From Paracoccaceae bacterium (lineage in GTDB: Bacteria > Pseudomonadota > Alphaproteobacteria > Rhodobacterales > Rhodobacteraceae), in assembly GCA_020622085.1 (NCBI GenBank), contig JAHRYM010000001.1, positions 929,117-993,116 of the forward strand: a DNA stretch of 64,000 bases, written 5' to 3'. Every line of letters starts with the position of its first letter. Positions within the stretch are counted from its first letter, which is position 1. Position numbers and translations under genes: made by a program. Shown piece by piece: positions 37,853 through 46,833 of the stretch. Below the pieces are notes generated by a model. That model was given only the letters and a program-made list of their open reading frames with translations, did no database searches and was not told where the DNA came from.

Positions 37853-38968
37853 CTAGGCCGCGACGCTCTGGGCGTTGATGCATTGCATCAGGTGGTCGCC
37901 AATCGCCTTGCCGAGCAGGGGCGGCACCGCGTTGCCCACCTGAACATACTGGTCGGTGCGGGAACCGCAGAACTCGAACCAGTCGGGGAACGCCTGCAGG
38001 CGCGCGGCTTCGCGCACTGAAATCGCGCGGGTCTGATCCGGGTGGATGTAGGCCCCCCAGTGGATGTCACACTTCGTCAGGACGGTGCAGGAAAGCCCGT
38101 CCCACGTCATGCGCCCGTAGCGCTTGGTGTGGTCCGACCGCTTGGCGCGCTGCATCCCGGCGGGCAGCAGGTCGAACGGAATGTCGCGCCAGCTTCCCCC
38201 CGGCGGGATGTGGGCAAGGCGTTCGATGTTGACTGCACCGAGCCTCGGGGCCGCGTGGTCGGCCACCGTGGTCGCATCGCCGCGCATGAGGCGCTGGAAC
38301 GCCGTAGGCGCGCCGGGCAGGTAGGGGACGCGCCCCCGGTCTTCCCCGTTGGCAAGCGGCGGCAGGTCGCCGATGGCGTCCTTGATCGTCGTGAAAGGCT
38401 GGAGGCCGGGTCCGTGGGTCGGGGCCGGGTGCGTGTTCGGTGCGCCGATCCGGTTGCCGATGAACACGACCCGCCGCCGCTCCTGCGGCACCCCGTAGTC
38501 CTCTGCGCGCAGCACCCGATCTTCGACCGCATAGCCCAGCGCGCCGAGTTCTTCCTTGATTGCGCGGACGGCCTCACCGCCACCGATGGAATAGATGCCC
38601 GTGACGTTTTCCATCACGATCCATTCCGGTCGCAGTCCTTCGACCAAGCGCAGGTATTCCTTGAAAAGGGTAGCCCGGGCGTCGTGCATCCCGCGCTGGT
38701 GGTTGTAGACCGAATAGGCCTGACAGGGCGGGCCACCGACCAGAACCGTGAGTTCCCCGCGCCGCAGGCCGGTCTGCGCCATCAGGTCCGCCACCGAAAG
38801 GTCTTGGATCGGGACGTTGATGAACTTGGCGTTCGGGTGTGTCCGGGTGAACGTCTCGCCAGCGGCGGCGAACAGGTCGTTGCCCGCCAACACCTTGAAA
38901 CCGGCCATCTCTAGGCCTGCCGACAGTCCGCCAGCGCCGCAGAATAGGTCTATCGCTGTGTTCTGCAT
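37853..38968 (-). CDS. C5-cytosine DNA methyltransferase of a type II R-M system
   Basis: A 371-residue modification enzyme. Motif I is AIDLFCGAGGLSAG (residues 5-18). The catalytic Cys82 lies in GGPPCQAYS, motif VI is ENVTG (Glu120) and motif VIII is QERRRVVFIG. A target-recognition stretch follows, then the C-terminal REAARLQAFPD and GNAVPP. The start at 38968 lies about 29 bases downstream of the transcription start expected from the promoter at 39005-39033; an ATG at 38995 would be almost leaderless. It would protect the host against the adjacent NotI-family nuclease by methylating the same site. Confidence 0.92.
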   Translation of the reverse strand: MQNTAIDLFCGAGGLSAGLEMAGFKVLAGNDLFAAAGETFTRTHPNAKFINVPIQDLSVADLMAQTGLRRGELTVLVGGPPCQAYSVYNHQRGMHDARATLFKEYLRLVEGLRPEWIVMENVTGIYSIGGGEAVRAIKEELGALGYAVEDRVLRAEDYGVPQERRRVVFIGNRIGAPNTHPAPTHGPGLQPFTTIKDAIGDLPPLANGEDRGRVPYLPGAPTAFQRLMRGDATTVADHAAPRLGAVNIERLAHIPPGGSWRDIPFDLLPAGMQRAKRSDHTKRYGRMTWDGLSCTVLTKCDIHWGAYIHPDQTRAISVREAARLQAFPDWFEFCGSRTDQYVQVGNAVPPLLGKAIGDHLMQCINAQSVAA

Positions 38969-39004
38969 GGTGCCCGCCTGTGCCGATGTTCTCATTTTGT
39001 CCCA

Positions 39005-39033
39005 GATATAATAACAAACCGTGAATTGGGCAA
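39005..39033 (-). promoter_or_regulatory. Promoter of the methyltransferase gene
   Basis: On the minus strand, a -35-like TTGCCC (39028-39033) and a -10-like TATATC (39005-39010) are separated by 17 bases in an unusually AT-rich patch between the nuclease and methyltransferase genes. This would let the methyltransferase be made independently of, and before, the nuclease. Confidence 0.6.
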
Positions 39034-39037
39034 CTGC

Positions 39038-40063
39038 CTAGGTTGCCGACTTCGCCCTGATCCGTTTCTCGAACTCGCCCTGCGACACCGGGACGCCGCC
39101 GGTGAGGCCCAGGGTGGCGCTTTCGAGCGTCGTGAAGAACTGTTCGACCACCTTGAGCTTGAACGGCCCGCCGTCCCCGTCGTCTACGAAATCGACCAGA
39201 CACCACACGATGTCCGCGTTCGACACGTCGCTGACCCGCTCCATCTTGCCCATCGAATCGAAGAACGGCGCATCGACCACCACGGCCATCTTCTTGCCCC
39301 ACCGGCGCAGCGTCGGCACCTTGGTCAGCAACTGGGGCATGAGGCGCTTGACGCCGCTGCTGCGGTAGTCGGGGCGGCGCTTCTCGCGGGCCATCGAGAA
39401 CTTGCCCTGCGTCTCGGTGAGGTGGTCGAACTCGATCCCCATTTTCTTGCCGGAAAAGTAGACCGCCTGCACCTCGACGGCGACCCATTCCATCGGTGCC
39501 CCGGCTGCGCTGTTCGACTTGACCAAGATCATGTCGATCCGGCCCACATCCTCGCCTGCGTCGCTGTCGAGGTTGCCGGTGGACTCGAGGAAGCCGACCT
39601 CGCCCGAACGCCTCGGCTTCGGGTCGGCCAGAAGGTGTTCGCCGATCTTGTCGAACGCGGTTCCGTCCTGATGGAACCGCCACGGGCACAGCGCGCGGAC
39701 GCGGCCCCTCTTGCCGTCCACTGGCCGCACGACGCCCGATTCCTCGGTGTAGGGCCGGATCGAACAGACCCCGCCGGGCTTGGAACAGGTCGGGTGCGGG
39801 GTGTTGACCTTGAACGGGCAGGGCAGTTCGTGTTCCTGCTGTAAGGCGAGTTTGGCGCGCAGCGCGTCGAGCCGGGCCGCATCTTTGGCCGCCAGCGGGC
39901 CAGCCGCCGCGTTCTTCTCTAGCGCCGCCAACCGAAGCTGGTCGGCCTTCGGCATCGCCGCCACGCCGACCTTGTGCCGGGCCAAGCGGACCCGGTCCCA
40001 GTCGCCCAGTTGCTCGAACGGGTGGCCATACCACTCTGAAATGTGAAACCGTTCGTCCGCCAA
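39038..40063 (-). CDS. NotI-family restriction endonuclease
   Basis: The 341-residue product has the four Cys of the NotI iron-binding fold: Cys82 (CPF), Cys93, Cys100 (GGVCSI) and Cys126 (LCPWR), in the same order as in NotI. The N-terminal FHISEWYGHPFE matches the NotI segment FIAEFFGH. A PD-(D/E)XK active site reads Asp177 (GRIDMIL), Glu197-Val-Gln199 (VAVEVQAVYFSG), like the Glu-Ile-Gln of NotI. The start TTG 40063 has AGGCGG upstream; GTG 40102 has no ribosome site. The cytosine methyltransferase follows 69 bases downstream. Specificity is unknown. Comparison is from memory of the NotI sequence. Confidence 0.8.
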   Translation of the reverse strand: MADERFHISEWYGHPFEQLGDWDRVRLARHKVGVAAMPKADQLRLAALEKNAAAGPLAAKDAARLDALRAKLALQQEHELPCPFKVNTPHPTCSKPGGVCSIRPYTEESGVVRPVDGKRGRVRALCPWRFHQDGTAFDKIGEHLLADPKPRRSGEVGFLESTGNLDSDAGEDVGRIDMILVKSNSAAGAPMEWVAVEVQAVYFSGKKMGIEFDHLTETQGKFSMAREKRRPDYRSSGVKRLMPQLLTKVPTLRRWGKKMAVVVDAPFFDSMGKMERVSDVSNADIVWCLVDFVDDGDGGPFKLKVVEQFFTTLESATLGLTGGVPVSQGEFEKRIRAKSAT

Positions 40064-40136
40064 CCGCCACCGCCTTTTTGTGTGCAGTTGGACAGGTAAC
40101 ACCAGATTTAGTCAATGGGGATTGTGCGGCGGGGCC

Positions 40137-40154
40137 GGGGTAATCTGGGGTAAC
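40137..40154. repeat. Inverted copies of the arm-type repeat
   Basis: GGGGTAAT (40137-40144) and GGGGTAAC (40147-40154) are reverse complements, with one mismatch in the first, of the GTTACCCC core found as pairs at 28459 and 40309. They lie between the nuclease gene and the intact tRNA-Thr and may be further integrase or regulator sites. Confidence 0.4.
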
Positions 40155-40206
40155 GGAGCCCGACCGCCGCCCGGAACCGCCAACTACCTGATTTTCTTGG
40201 GAGGGA

Positions 40207-40281
<75 letters not shown>

Positions 40282-40308
40282 ATACCGTTTCGTCTCGTCT
40301 TCCGGGAA

Positions 40309-40329
40309 GTTACCCCGGGCGTTACCCCG
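40309..40329. repeat. Putative integrase arm-type sites, right end
   Basis: Two direct copies of GTTACCCCG at 40309-40317 and 40321-40329, mirroring the pair next to the integrase at the left end. They lie between the intact tRNA-Thr and the attR core, which places the intact tRNA inside the element. Confidence 0.65.
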
Positions 40330-40387
40330 AAGGCGGCAGGGTTCGGAAACTCCCCACCATTTCAGCACCTTACGTCACCCGCGCCGC

Positions 40388-40427
<40 letters not shown>

Positions 40428-40597
40428 GCCGGGGCCTTGGGGGTGGTCGTCCCCTGGGCGTGGCCGGGGATTTAGACGTAAACGGCAGGCCGCGCAAGGG
40501 GGTAAGGCCGATAGTTTCGGCGGAATTGCGGAAGGTGGAGTCCCGGCTGTCCTCACCCGATCTGGACCGGCCTGCGATGACGCGTTATCAAGGCGCG

Positions 40598-40774
40598 ATG
40601 ACCGGAACACCCGAAAAACCCAAGGCCGCGCGTGCAAGGTCCGAGGCCGAGGAACGTGAGCGGCGGCTCAAGGCCGCGCTCCGGGCCAACCTCCAGCGCC
40701 GCAAGGCGCAGGCGCGGGCGCGGGACGACGACGATGGGGATGGGGCCGGTCCCGATATGGATGACAAGGAATAG
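40598..40774 (+). CDS. Small charged protein upstream of murA
   Basis: A 58-residue, highly charged helical protein (basic run RLKAALRANLQRRKAQARAR, acidic tail DDDDGDG...DMDDKE). Similar short genes precede murA in Rhodobacteraceae; their role is unknown. It ends six bases before murA. The frame is open upstream, but the Met at 40598 with AAGG before it fits best. Confidence 0.65.
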   Translation: MTGTPEKPKAARARSEAEERERRLKAALRANLQRRKAQARARDDDDGDGAGPDMDDKE

Positions 40775-40780
40775 GCAGGC

Positions 40781-42064
40781 ATGGATTCGATCATCGTGAA
40801 GGGCGGCGCGGAACTGCGCGGCCAAATCCCGATCGCGGGGGCCAAGAACGCCTGCCTGACGCTGATGCCGGCCACGCTCCTGTCGGACGAACCGCTGACG
40901 CTGACCAATGCGCCGCGCCTCTCGGACATCCGCACGATGACGCAGCTTCTGTCCAGCCTCGGGGCCGAGGTGGCGCAGTTGCAGGGCGGGCAGGTGCTGG
41001 CGATGTCGAGCCACGACCTGACGAACCACACCGCCGATTATGACATCGTGCGGAAGATGCGCGCCTCGATCCTCGTGCTGGGGCCGATGCTGGCGCGGGA
41101 TGGCCATGCCATCGTTTCGCTGCCCGGCGGCTGCGCGATCGGCGCGCGCCCTGTCGACCTGCACCTGAAGGCGCTCGAGGCGATGGGGGCGGAACTGGAA
41201 CTGCGCGATGGCTACGTCCACGCCCGCGCGCCGCATGATGGCCGGGGCAGGGCGCTTCGCGGCGCGGTCGTCGATTTCCCGCTCGTCTCGGTCGGCGCCA
41301 CGGAAAACGCGCTGATGGCGGCGACGCTGGCGCATGGCACGACGGAACTCCGCAACGCCGCGCGCGAACCCGAAATCGTCGACCTGGCCCGGTGCCTGCG
41401 CGCCATGGGCGCCCAGATCGAGGGCGAGGGGACGTCCACCATCACCATTCAGGGCGTCGAACGCCTGCATGGTGCGACCCATCCCGTCGTCACCGACCGG
41501 ATCGAGCTTGGCACCTACATGCTCGCCCCCGCGATCTGCGGTGGCGAGGTCGAATGCCTCGGCGGCCGGATCGACCTCGTCGGCGCCTTCTGCGAAAAGC
41601 TCGATGCAGCGGGCGTTTCGGTCGAGGAAACCGATGTGGGCCTCAGGGTCAGCCGCCGCAATGGCCGCGTCGATGCCGTCGATGTCACGACCGAGCCCTT
41701 CCCCGGCTTCCCGACCGACCTTCAGGCGCAGATGATGGCGCTTCTGTGCACCGCGAACGGTGTCAGCGTGCTGGAAGAGAAGATCTTCGAGAACCGCTTC
41801 ATGCACGCGCCTGAACTGATGCGGATGGGGGCGAAGATCGACGTGCATGGCGGCCATGCCACCGTGACCGGGGTCGAGCGGCTGAAAGGCGCGCGCGTCA
41901 TGGCGACCGACCTGCGGGCCAGCGTCAGCCTGATCCTCGCCGGCCTTGCCGCCGAAGGCGAAACCGTGGTCAGCCGGGTCTATCACCTGGACCGCGGCTA
42001 TGAGAAGGTCGAGGAAAAGCTCGGCGCGGTCGGCGCGCAGATCGAAAGGGTGCAGGGCGAATGA
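40781..42064 (+). CDS. murA: UDP-N-acetylglucosamine 1-carboxyvinyltransferase
   Basis: The 427-residue enzyme commits UDP-GlcNAc to peptidoglycan synthesis by transferring enolpyruvate from PEP. The catalytic Cys118 lies in [13 protein letters not shown]; a Cys here makes it fosfomycin-sensitive in principle. Other family stretches are GAKNACL near the N-terminus and [13 protein letters not shown] near the C-terminus. Length is normal. The following DUF2948 gene overlaps it by four bases. Confidence 0.96.
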   Translation: MDSIIVKGGAELRGQIPIAGAKNACLTLMPATLLSDEPLTLTNAPRLSDIRTMTQLLSSLGAEVAQLQGGQVLAMSSHDLTNHTADYDIVRKMRASILVLGPMLARDGHAIVSLPGGCAIGARPVDLHLKALEAMGAELELRDGYVHARAPHDGRGRALRGAVVDFPLVSVGATENALMAATLAHGTTELRNAAREPEIVDLARCLRAMGAQIEGEGTSTITIQGVERLHGATHPVVTDRIELGTYMLAPAICGGEVECLGGRIDLVGAFCEKLDAAGVSVEETDVGLRVSRRNGRVDAVDVTTEPFPGFPTDLQAQMMALLCTANGVSVLEEKIFENRFMHAPELMRMGAKIDVHGGHATVTGVERLKGARVMATDLRASVSLILAGLAAEGETVVSRVYHLDRGYEKVEEKLGAVGAQIERVQGE

Positions 42065-42540
42065 CCCGGGACGCGACATTCGAGGAAGGCGCCGAAAGCG
42101 CGCTGGCGCTGCGGGCCGAGACGCCCGAGGATCTGGTGGTCATCTCGGCACTTGTGCAGGACGCCGTCCTGCCGATCACCGAAATCCGCTACGACCGGCG
42201 CACCCGGAAACTCGCGCTGCTCATCAACCGCTTCCGCTGGGAAGACCGCGACCGCGCCAAGGCCCGGCACCGCCGCTATGAGCGCGTGCAGTCGCTGCTC
42301 GTCGTCTCGGACGTGACGGGCGTCGCAAGCCAGGGCATCGACCGGCAGGACAAGGATACGATCCTCTCGATCCTTTCCCTTGCGTGGGAACCGGGCGCGG
42401 ACGGCACCGGCCGGCTCGTCGTGACGCTTGCCGGCGACGGCGCGATCGCCGCCAGCGCCGAATGCCTGGGCGTCGATTTGCGCGACGTGACGCGCCCCTA
42501 CCTTGCCCCGTCGCATCGCGCGCCAGACCACCCGGACTGA
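42061..42540 (+). CDS. DUF2948 family protein
   Basis: The 159-residue protein matches the DUF2948 family of alphaproteobacteria ([18 protein letters not shown]..., [16 protein letters not shown]). Function unknown. It overlaps murA by ATGA and in many relatives is followed by hisD; here an insertion sequence and another gene follow instead, which suggests that the IS marks a local rearrangement. Confidence 0.85.
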   Translation: MTRDATFEEGAESALALRAETPEDLVVISALVQDAVLPITEIRYDRRTRKLALLINRFRWEDRDRAKARHRRYERVQSLLVVSDVTGVASQGIDRQDKDTILSILSLAWEPGADGTGRLVVTLAGDGAIAASAECLGVDLRDVTRPYLAPSHRAPDHPD

Positions 42541-42607
42541 CCGCGCCCTTTCAACTTGGCCCAAATATCCCCGCCGGAGGCATCCCACGGCCCCCAGAGG
42601 CGCAGGG

Positions 42608-43471
42608 CTAGGCCGGATTGACATTCAGGATTCCCAAGGCGGTCTTCGAGTGATCCATAGGGCTCCATGTTTGGCCATGGAGGCCCCTGATGGCCGCAAA
42701 GCGCTATGAGTTGAACGCCGCCCAATGGGAGAGGATCGCGCCGCTTTTGCCGGGCAAAGCGGGCGATCCGGGGCAGTCTGGCCAGGATAACCGATTGTTT
42801 GTGAACGGTTGTCTCTGGGTTCTGCGGTCTGGTGCGCATTGGTGCGACCTTCCGGAGCGGTATGGCAAGTGGAAGTCCCTGCACCGCCGGTTCAGCCGCT
42901 GGTGCCATGCCGGGGTCTGGGAACGGGTGTTCGAGAGTCTGACGCAGGACCGCGACAACCAATATCTGATGATCGACTCGACCATCCTGCGCGCCCACCA
43001 GCAGGCGGCCAGCGGAAAAGGGGGGCCAAGGATCAGGCGCTGGGGCGTTCCCGAGGCGGACTGACGACCAAATATCCGCATGCTCGCCGATGCGCTGGGG
43101 CGCCCCCTGCGCTTCCTGATCACGCCGGGCTAGGCGGGTTGGCATCACCGCTGCGCCCGCCCTCCTGGAGGGGCAGGAAGGCCGGGCGGTGCTGGCGGAC
43201 AAAGCCCATGACAGCAAGGCCTTGCGCGCCATGATCGCCGGGATGGGCGCCCAGGCCGTGATCCCCTCGAACCGCGCAGCCGCAAAGTCATCACCCCCCC
43301 CCACGACGCCACCACCTGCCGCCAGCGCAACCGCATCGAGCGCTGCTTCAACCGCCTCAAGCACTTCCGGCGCTTCGCCACCCGCTACGACAGGCGAACC
43401 ATCCATTTCACTGGCTTCACCCTCCTCGCAGCCGCCATGATCTGGTTGAGGCGAATGTCGATCCGACCTAG
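42608..43471 (+). mobile_element. Decayed IS5/IS427-type insertion sequence
   Basis: Terminal inverted repeats are seen at 42608-42626 (CTAGGCCGGATTGACATTC) and 43453-43471 (GAATGTCGATCCGACCTAG), with 17 of 19 positions matching. Both ends include CTAG, a typical target or end sequence of this group. The interior, about 860 bases, encodes a broken IS5-type transposase. The right end supplies the stop codon of the convergent guanine deaminase gene. Confidence 0.85.
42690..43450 (+). pseudogene. IS5-family transposase, frameshifted
   Basis: The first 124 codons match the IS5/IS427 OrfA (WERIAPLLPG, FVNGCLWVLRSGAHWCDLP, MIDSTILRAHQQAASGKGG). At 43016-43026 the run AAAAGGGGGG is the usual programmed-frameshift site of this group. 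The next frame gives GAKDQALGRSRGGLTTK and is then broken by an extra base, followed by an in-frame TAG near 43131. The rest (VLADKAHDSKALRAMIAGMGAQAVIPSNR) lies in yet another frame. The enzyme cannot be made whole, so the IS is inactive. Confidence 0.85.
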
Positions 43472-44748
43472 ACCCGGCGCCCGGCGATGCGCACGTCGCG
43501 GATGGCGCGGTCGTCGCCCATCATGATGGTGGGGAACAGAGCCTCCCAGAAAGTCCCGGCGCGGGCCGCGCGCTGGGCGATGGCGGGCGTCGAGGCGAGA
43601 TCGATCACCACCAGGTCCGCTTCCATTCCCGGCACCAGATTGCCGATCCGGTCGCCTGCGCGCAACGCCGCCGCTGATCCGGCGGTGGCCAGCCACCAAA
43701 GCGCCGAGGGATGCAGCGATCCATGCCGCAGTTGCGCCACCTCATAGGCTGCGGCCATCGTCCGCAGCATCGAAAACGACGACCCCCCGCCGGTATCCGT
43801 GGCCAGCCCGATGCGCTGGCCCTCGGCCACCAGTCCCGCCATGTCGAAAAGGCCTGAACCGATGAAGGTGTTCGACGTCGGGCAATGGACCAGCGCCGCG
43901 CCCACCTCGGCCAGCCGCGCGCGTTCGCGGGGCTCAAGGTGGATCGCGTGGCCGTAAACCCCGTTCGCCCCCAGAAGCCCGTGCGCCTCGTAGGTATCAA
44001 GGTAATCGCGCGCCTGCGGAAACAGGCCGCGCACCCAGTCGATCTCATCGGTCTGTTCGCTCAGATGCGTCTGCATCAGGCAGTCGGGATGCTGGGCCCA
44101 AAGCGATCCCATCGCCGATAATTGCTCGGGCGAGGAGGTCGGTGAAAACCGCGGCGTGATCACATAGGACAGCCGGTCCACCCCATGCCATTTCGAAAGC
44201 AGCCGCGCGCTGTCGTCGTGCGCCGATTGCACCGTGTCGCGCAGGCCCTCGGGCGCGTTGCGGTCCATGCAGGTCTTGCCGGCCCAGGCCCGCATTCCCC
44301 GGGCCTGCGCGGCGGAAAAGAAGGCATCGACGCTTTCGGGATGGATCGTCGTGTAGCTGCACATCGAGGTGGTGCCATGCGCCAGCGCAAGGTCGAAGTA
44401 ACGCGCCGCCACCTCGGACGCATAGGCGGGATCGGCAAAGCGCATTTCCTCGGGGAAGGTATAGCTGTTCAGCCAGTCGATCAGCCGCTTGCCCCAACTG
44501 GCGATGATCGCCGTCTGCGGGTAATGCAGATGCGCGTCCACGAAGCCCGCCGAAATCAGTCCGGCGCCGTAATCCGTCACATGTGCCTGCGGATGGGTGC
44601 GGCGCAGGTCATCGGCCTCGCCCACCGCGATGATCCGTCCCGCGTCGATCAGCACGCCACCGCGCGCGGAATGCCGTGCCACGCCGGGGCCTTCCAGCAA
44701 GGGATTGCCGGCAAAGGCCAGCGTCTGCCCGATCATCAGTTCCGCCAT
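43468..44748 (-). CDS. guaD: Guanine deaminase
   Basis: A 426-residue amidohydrolase converting guanine to xanthine. Zinc ligands and active-site motifs are DAHLHYPQTA, TTIHPES, HLSEQTDEI, GHAIHL and LATDTGGGSS. Length is close to the family norm. GGAGGAG precedes the ATG. The last codon and stop (TAG) fall in the terminal CTAG of the decayed IS, so the original C-terminus may have been a little different. Confidence 0.9.
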   Translation of the reverse strand: MAELMIGQTLAFAGNPLLEGPGVARHSARGGVLIDAGRIIAVGEADDLRRTHPQAHVTDYGAGLISAGFVDAHLHYPQTAIIASWGKRLIDWLNSYTFPEEMRFADPAYASEVAARYFDLALAHGTTSMCSYTTIHPESVDAFFSAAQARGMRAWAGKTCMDRNAPEGLRDTVQSAHDDSARLLSKWHGVDRLSYVITPRFSPTSSPEQLSAMGSLWAQHPDCLMQTHLSEQTDEIDWVRGLFPQARDYLDTYEAHGLLGANGVYGHAIHLEPRERARLAEVGAALVHCPTSNTFIGSGLFDMAGLVAEGQRIGLATDTGGGSSFSMLRTMAAAYEVAQLRHGSLHPSALWWLATAGSAAALRAGDRIGNLVPGMEADLVVIDLASTPAIAQRAARAGTFWEALFPTIMMGDDRAIRDVRIAGRRV

Positions 44749-44873
44749 CGCCTGGCTCCTCCGGAATGTTCGCGGCCATACTAACCGCTGATCCGGCCGG
44801 GGTAAATTTGCCGCGTGCCCCTGTTTCTTTGAAAGTGCTTCCGCTATGGTCGCGGCAGTCAGGCGGGGGGCAC

Positions 44874-46259
44874 ATGGTCGAAAACGAGCTTCAGTCACCC
44901 GAACGCGACACGGACGAATTCACGCTGGACGCAAGGATCGTTTCGGGGGTTCTCGAGGCGATCGGGGCAGGGGATGCCGCCCGGGTGGCGGGGCTGGCCG
45001 AAGACCTGCACCCCGCCGACATCGCCGACCTTCTGGAACAGATCGGCCCGGCCGATCGCCGGGCACTGATCGCGCTCTGGCCCGATGCGATCGATGGCGA
45101 TGTTCTTTCGGAGCTTGACGAGGGCCTGCGCGAAGACCTGATCCCGACGCTGCCGCATTCGGTGCTGCGCGAAGCCGTCCGCGACCTTGAAAGCGACGAT
45201 GTCGTTGACCTGATCGAGGATCTGGAAGAGCCCGAGCAGGAAATCATCCTGCGCGCACTGGGGGAAAGCGACCGGGCGGCGGTCGAGCAGTCGCTGGCCT
45301 ATCCCGAACATTCCGCCGGTCGCCTCATGCAGCGCGAGGTGGTGACGGCGCCCGAACACTGGACTGTCGGCGAGGCGACACAATTCCTGCGGCGGGGCGA
45401 CGACCTGCCCGACCAGTTCTACCATGTCATCCTGGTCGACCCGCGCCATCGGCCCGTGGCTTACGTGACGTTGGGCAAGATCCTGTCGTCGCGGTCTGCC
45501 ACCCGGCTGTGCGACATCACCGAAGACAGTTTCCGCACCATGTCCGTTCTGGATGAGGAGGCCGACGTTGCCTATGTCTTCAACCAGTATCACCTGATTT
45601 CCGCCCCCGTCGTGGACGAGGACGACCGTCTGGTGGGTGTCATCACCATCGACGACGCGATGACGGTTCTGGACGAGGAACACGAGGAAGACGTGCTGCG
45701 CCTTGCCGGCGTGTCCGAAGAAAGCTCGGTCTCGGACGGGGTCTTCGACGTGGTGCGCCAGCGCCTGCCGTGGCTGGTCGTGAACCTGTTCACCGCCTCG
45801 CTTTCGGCGCTGGTGATTTCGCAGTTCACCGGCACGATTTCCCGGATCGTGGCGCTGGCGGCACTGATGCCGATTGTCGCCTCGACGGGCGGCATTGCCG
45901 GCACGCAGGCGCTGGCGGTGGCGGTGCGGGCGCTGGCCACGCGCAACCTGACCAGTTCGAACGCCCGGCGGGTCGTCAGGCGCGAAGTCCTCGCGGGCAT
46001 CACCAACGGCATTTCGCTTGCGGTGGTGCTGGGACTCGGGGGCGCGCTGGTCTTTGGCTCGCCGCTGATCGGGCTGGTCCTTGGCATGGCGATGATCGTC
46101 AACCAGTTGATCGCCTGCCTCGGCGGCGTGATGGTTCCGTTGATCCTGCATCGCATCGGGCTTGATCCGGCGCTGGCCTCGGGTACCTTTGTAACCACCC
46201 TCACCGATGTGATGGGCTTCCTTGCCTTCCTTGGCTTTGCAACATGGATCCTGATATGA
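44874..46259 (+). CDS. mgtE: Magnesium transporter MgtE
   Basis: A 461-residue membrane protein that imports Mg2+. The N-terminal MgtE_N helical domain occupies about residues 30-135 (LHPADIADLLEQI). A CBS pair (about 140-260; AYPEHSAGRLMQREVV, HLISAPVVDEDDRLVG) senses cytosolic Mg2+. Five membrane spans follow (about 290-461; TGGIAGTQALAVAVRALA). It is divergent from guaD, and its stop overlaps the next gene. Confidence 0.94.
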   Translation: MVENELQSPERDTDEFTLDARIVSGVLEAIGAGDAARVAGLAEDLHPADIADLLEQIGPADRRALIALWPDAIDGDVLSELDEGLREDLIPTLPHSVLREAVRDLESDDVVDLIEDLEEPEQEIILRALGESDRAAVEQSLAYPEHSAGRLMQREVVTAPEHWTVGEATQFLRRGDDLPDQFYHVILVDPRHRPVAYVTLGKILSSRSATRLCDITEDSFRTMSVLDEEADVAYVFNQYHLISAPVVDEDDRLVGVITIDDAMTVLDEEHEEDVLRLAGVSEESSVSDGVFDVVRQRLPWLVVNLFTASLSALVISQFTGTISRIVALAALMPIVASTGGIAGTQALAVAVRALATRNLTSSNARRVVRREVLAGITNGISLAVVLGLGGALVFGSPLIGLVLGMAMIVNQLIACLGGVMVPLILHRIGLDPALASGTFVTTLTDVMGFLAFLGFATWILI

Positions 46260-46816
46260 CCGAACATGCCGATCTGGTCGAACGCAAGGCCCGTGCGCGG
46301 GCCGAGGCGATGGCCCGCCGCAAGTTGGCCCATGCGCTGCGCAGCGACAGCGCCGCCGACCACCTGAAAAAGGTGCTGACGGCCCATTCCGACAAGGTGC
46401 TTGCGGGTTATGTCCCGATGCGGACGGAAATCGACTGCCTGCCGGCGATGGCGGCGCATCCCGCCCCGGTGGGCGTTCCGGTGATTGCCGGCATCGGCCA
46501 GGCACTGCGGTTTCGCGCCTGGGCGCCGGGCGCAAGCATGATCCCGGGCGATTTCGGCGCGATGATCCCCGAAGACGGCGACTGGCTGGAGCCATCGGTG
46601 CTGATCGTGCCGATGCTGGCCTTCGATGCGCGGGGGTTCCGGCTGGGATATGGCGGCGGCTTCTATGACCGCACGCTTGAATCCCTTCGTGCGCGCGGCC
46701 CTGTCACCGCCATCGGCTATGCCTATGCCGACCAGCAGGTAGCGGAAGTGCCGATCGAGCCGACGGACCAGCGCCTTGACCTGATCGTGACCGAACGCGG
46801 TGTCCTGCGGCCCTGA
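46256..46816 (+). CDS. 5-formyltetrahydrofolate cyclo-ligase
   Basis: The 186-residue enzyme converts 5-formyl-THF to 5,10-methenyl-THF with ATP. The C-terminal signature RLGYGGGFYDRTL is intact, preceded by VLIVPMLAFDARGFRLG, with YVPMRTEID near the N-terminus. The chosen ATG overlaps the mgtE stop (ATGA); another ATG lies four codons upstream. Confidence 0.93.
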   Translation: MTEHADLVERKARARAEAMARRKLAHALRSDSAADHLKKVLTAHSDKVLAGYVPMRTEIDCLPAMAAHPAPVGVPVIAGIGQALRFRAWAPGASMIPGDFGAMIPEDGDWLEPSVLIVPMLAFDARGFRLGYGGGFYDRTLESLRARGPVTAIGYAYADQQVAEVPIEPTDQRLDLIVTERGVLRP

Positions 46817-46833
46817 ACCTCAGACCCGCCGCA

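Noticed and set aside
40063-40102. GTG 40102 as start of the NotI-family nuclease
   Set aside because: No ribosome site. Similarity to NotI begins just after the TTG at 40063, which has AGGCGG upstream. It remains possible.
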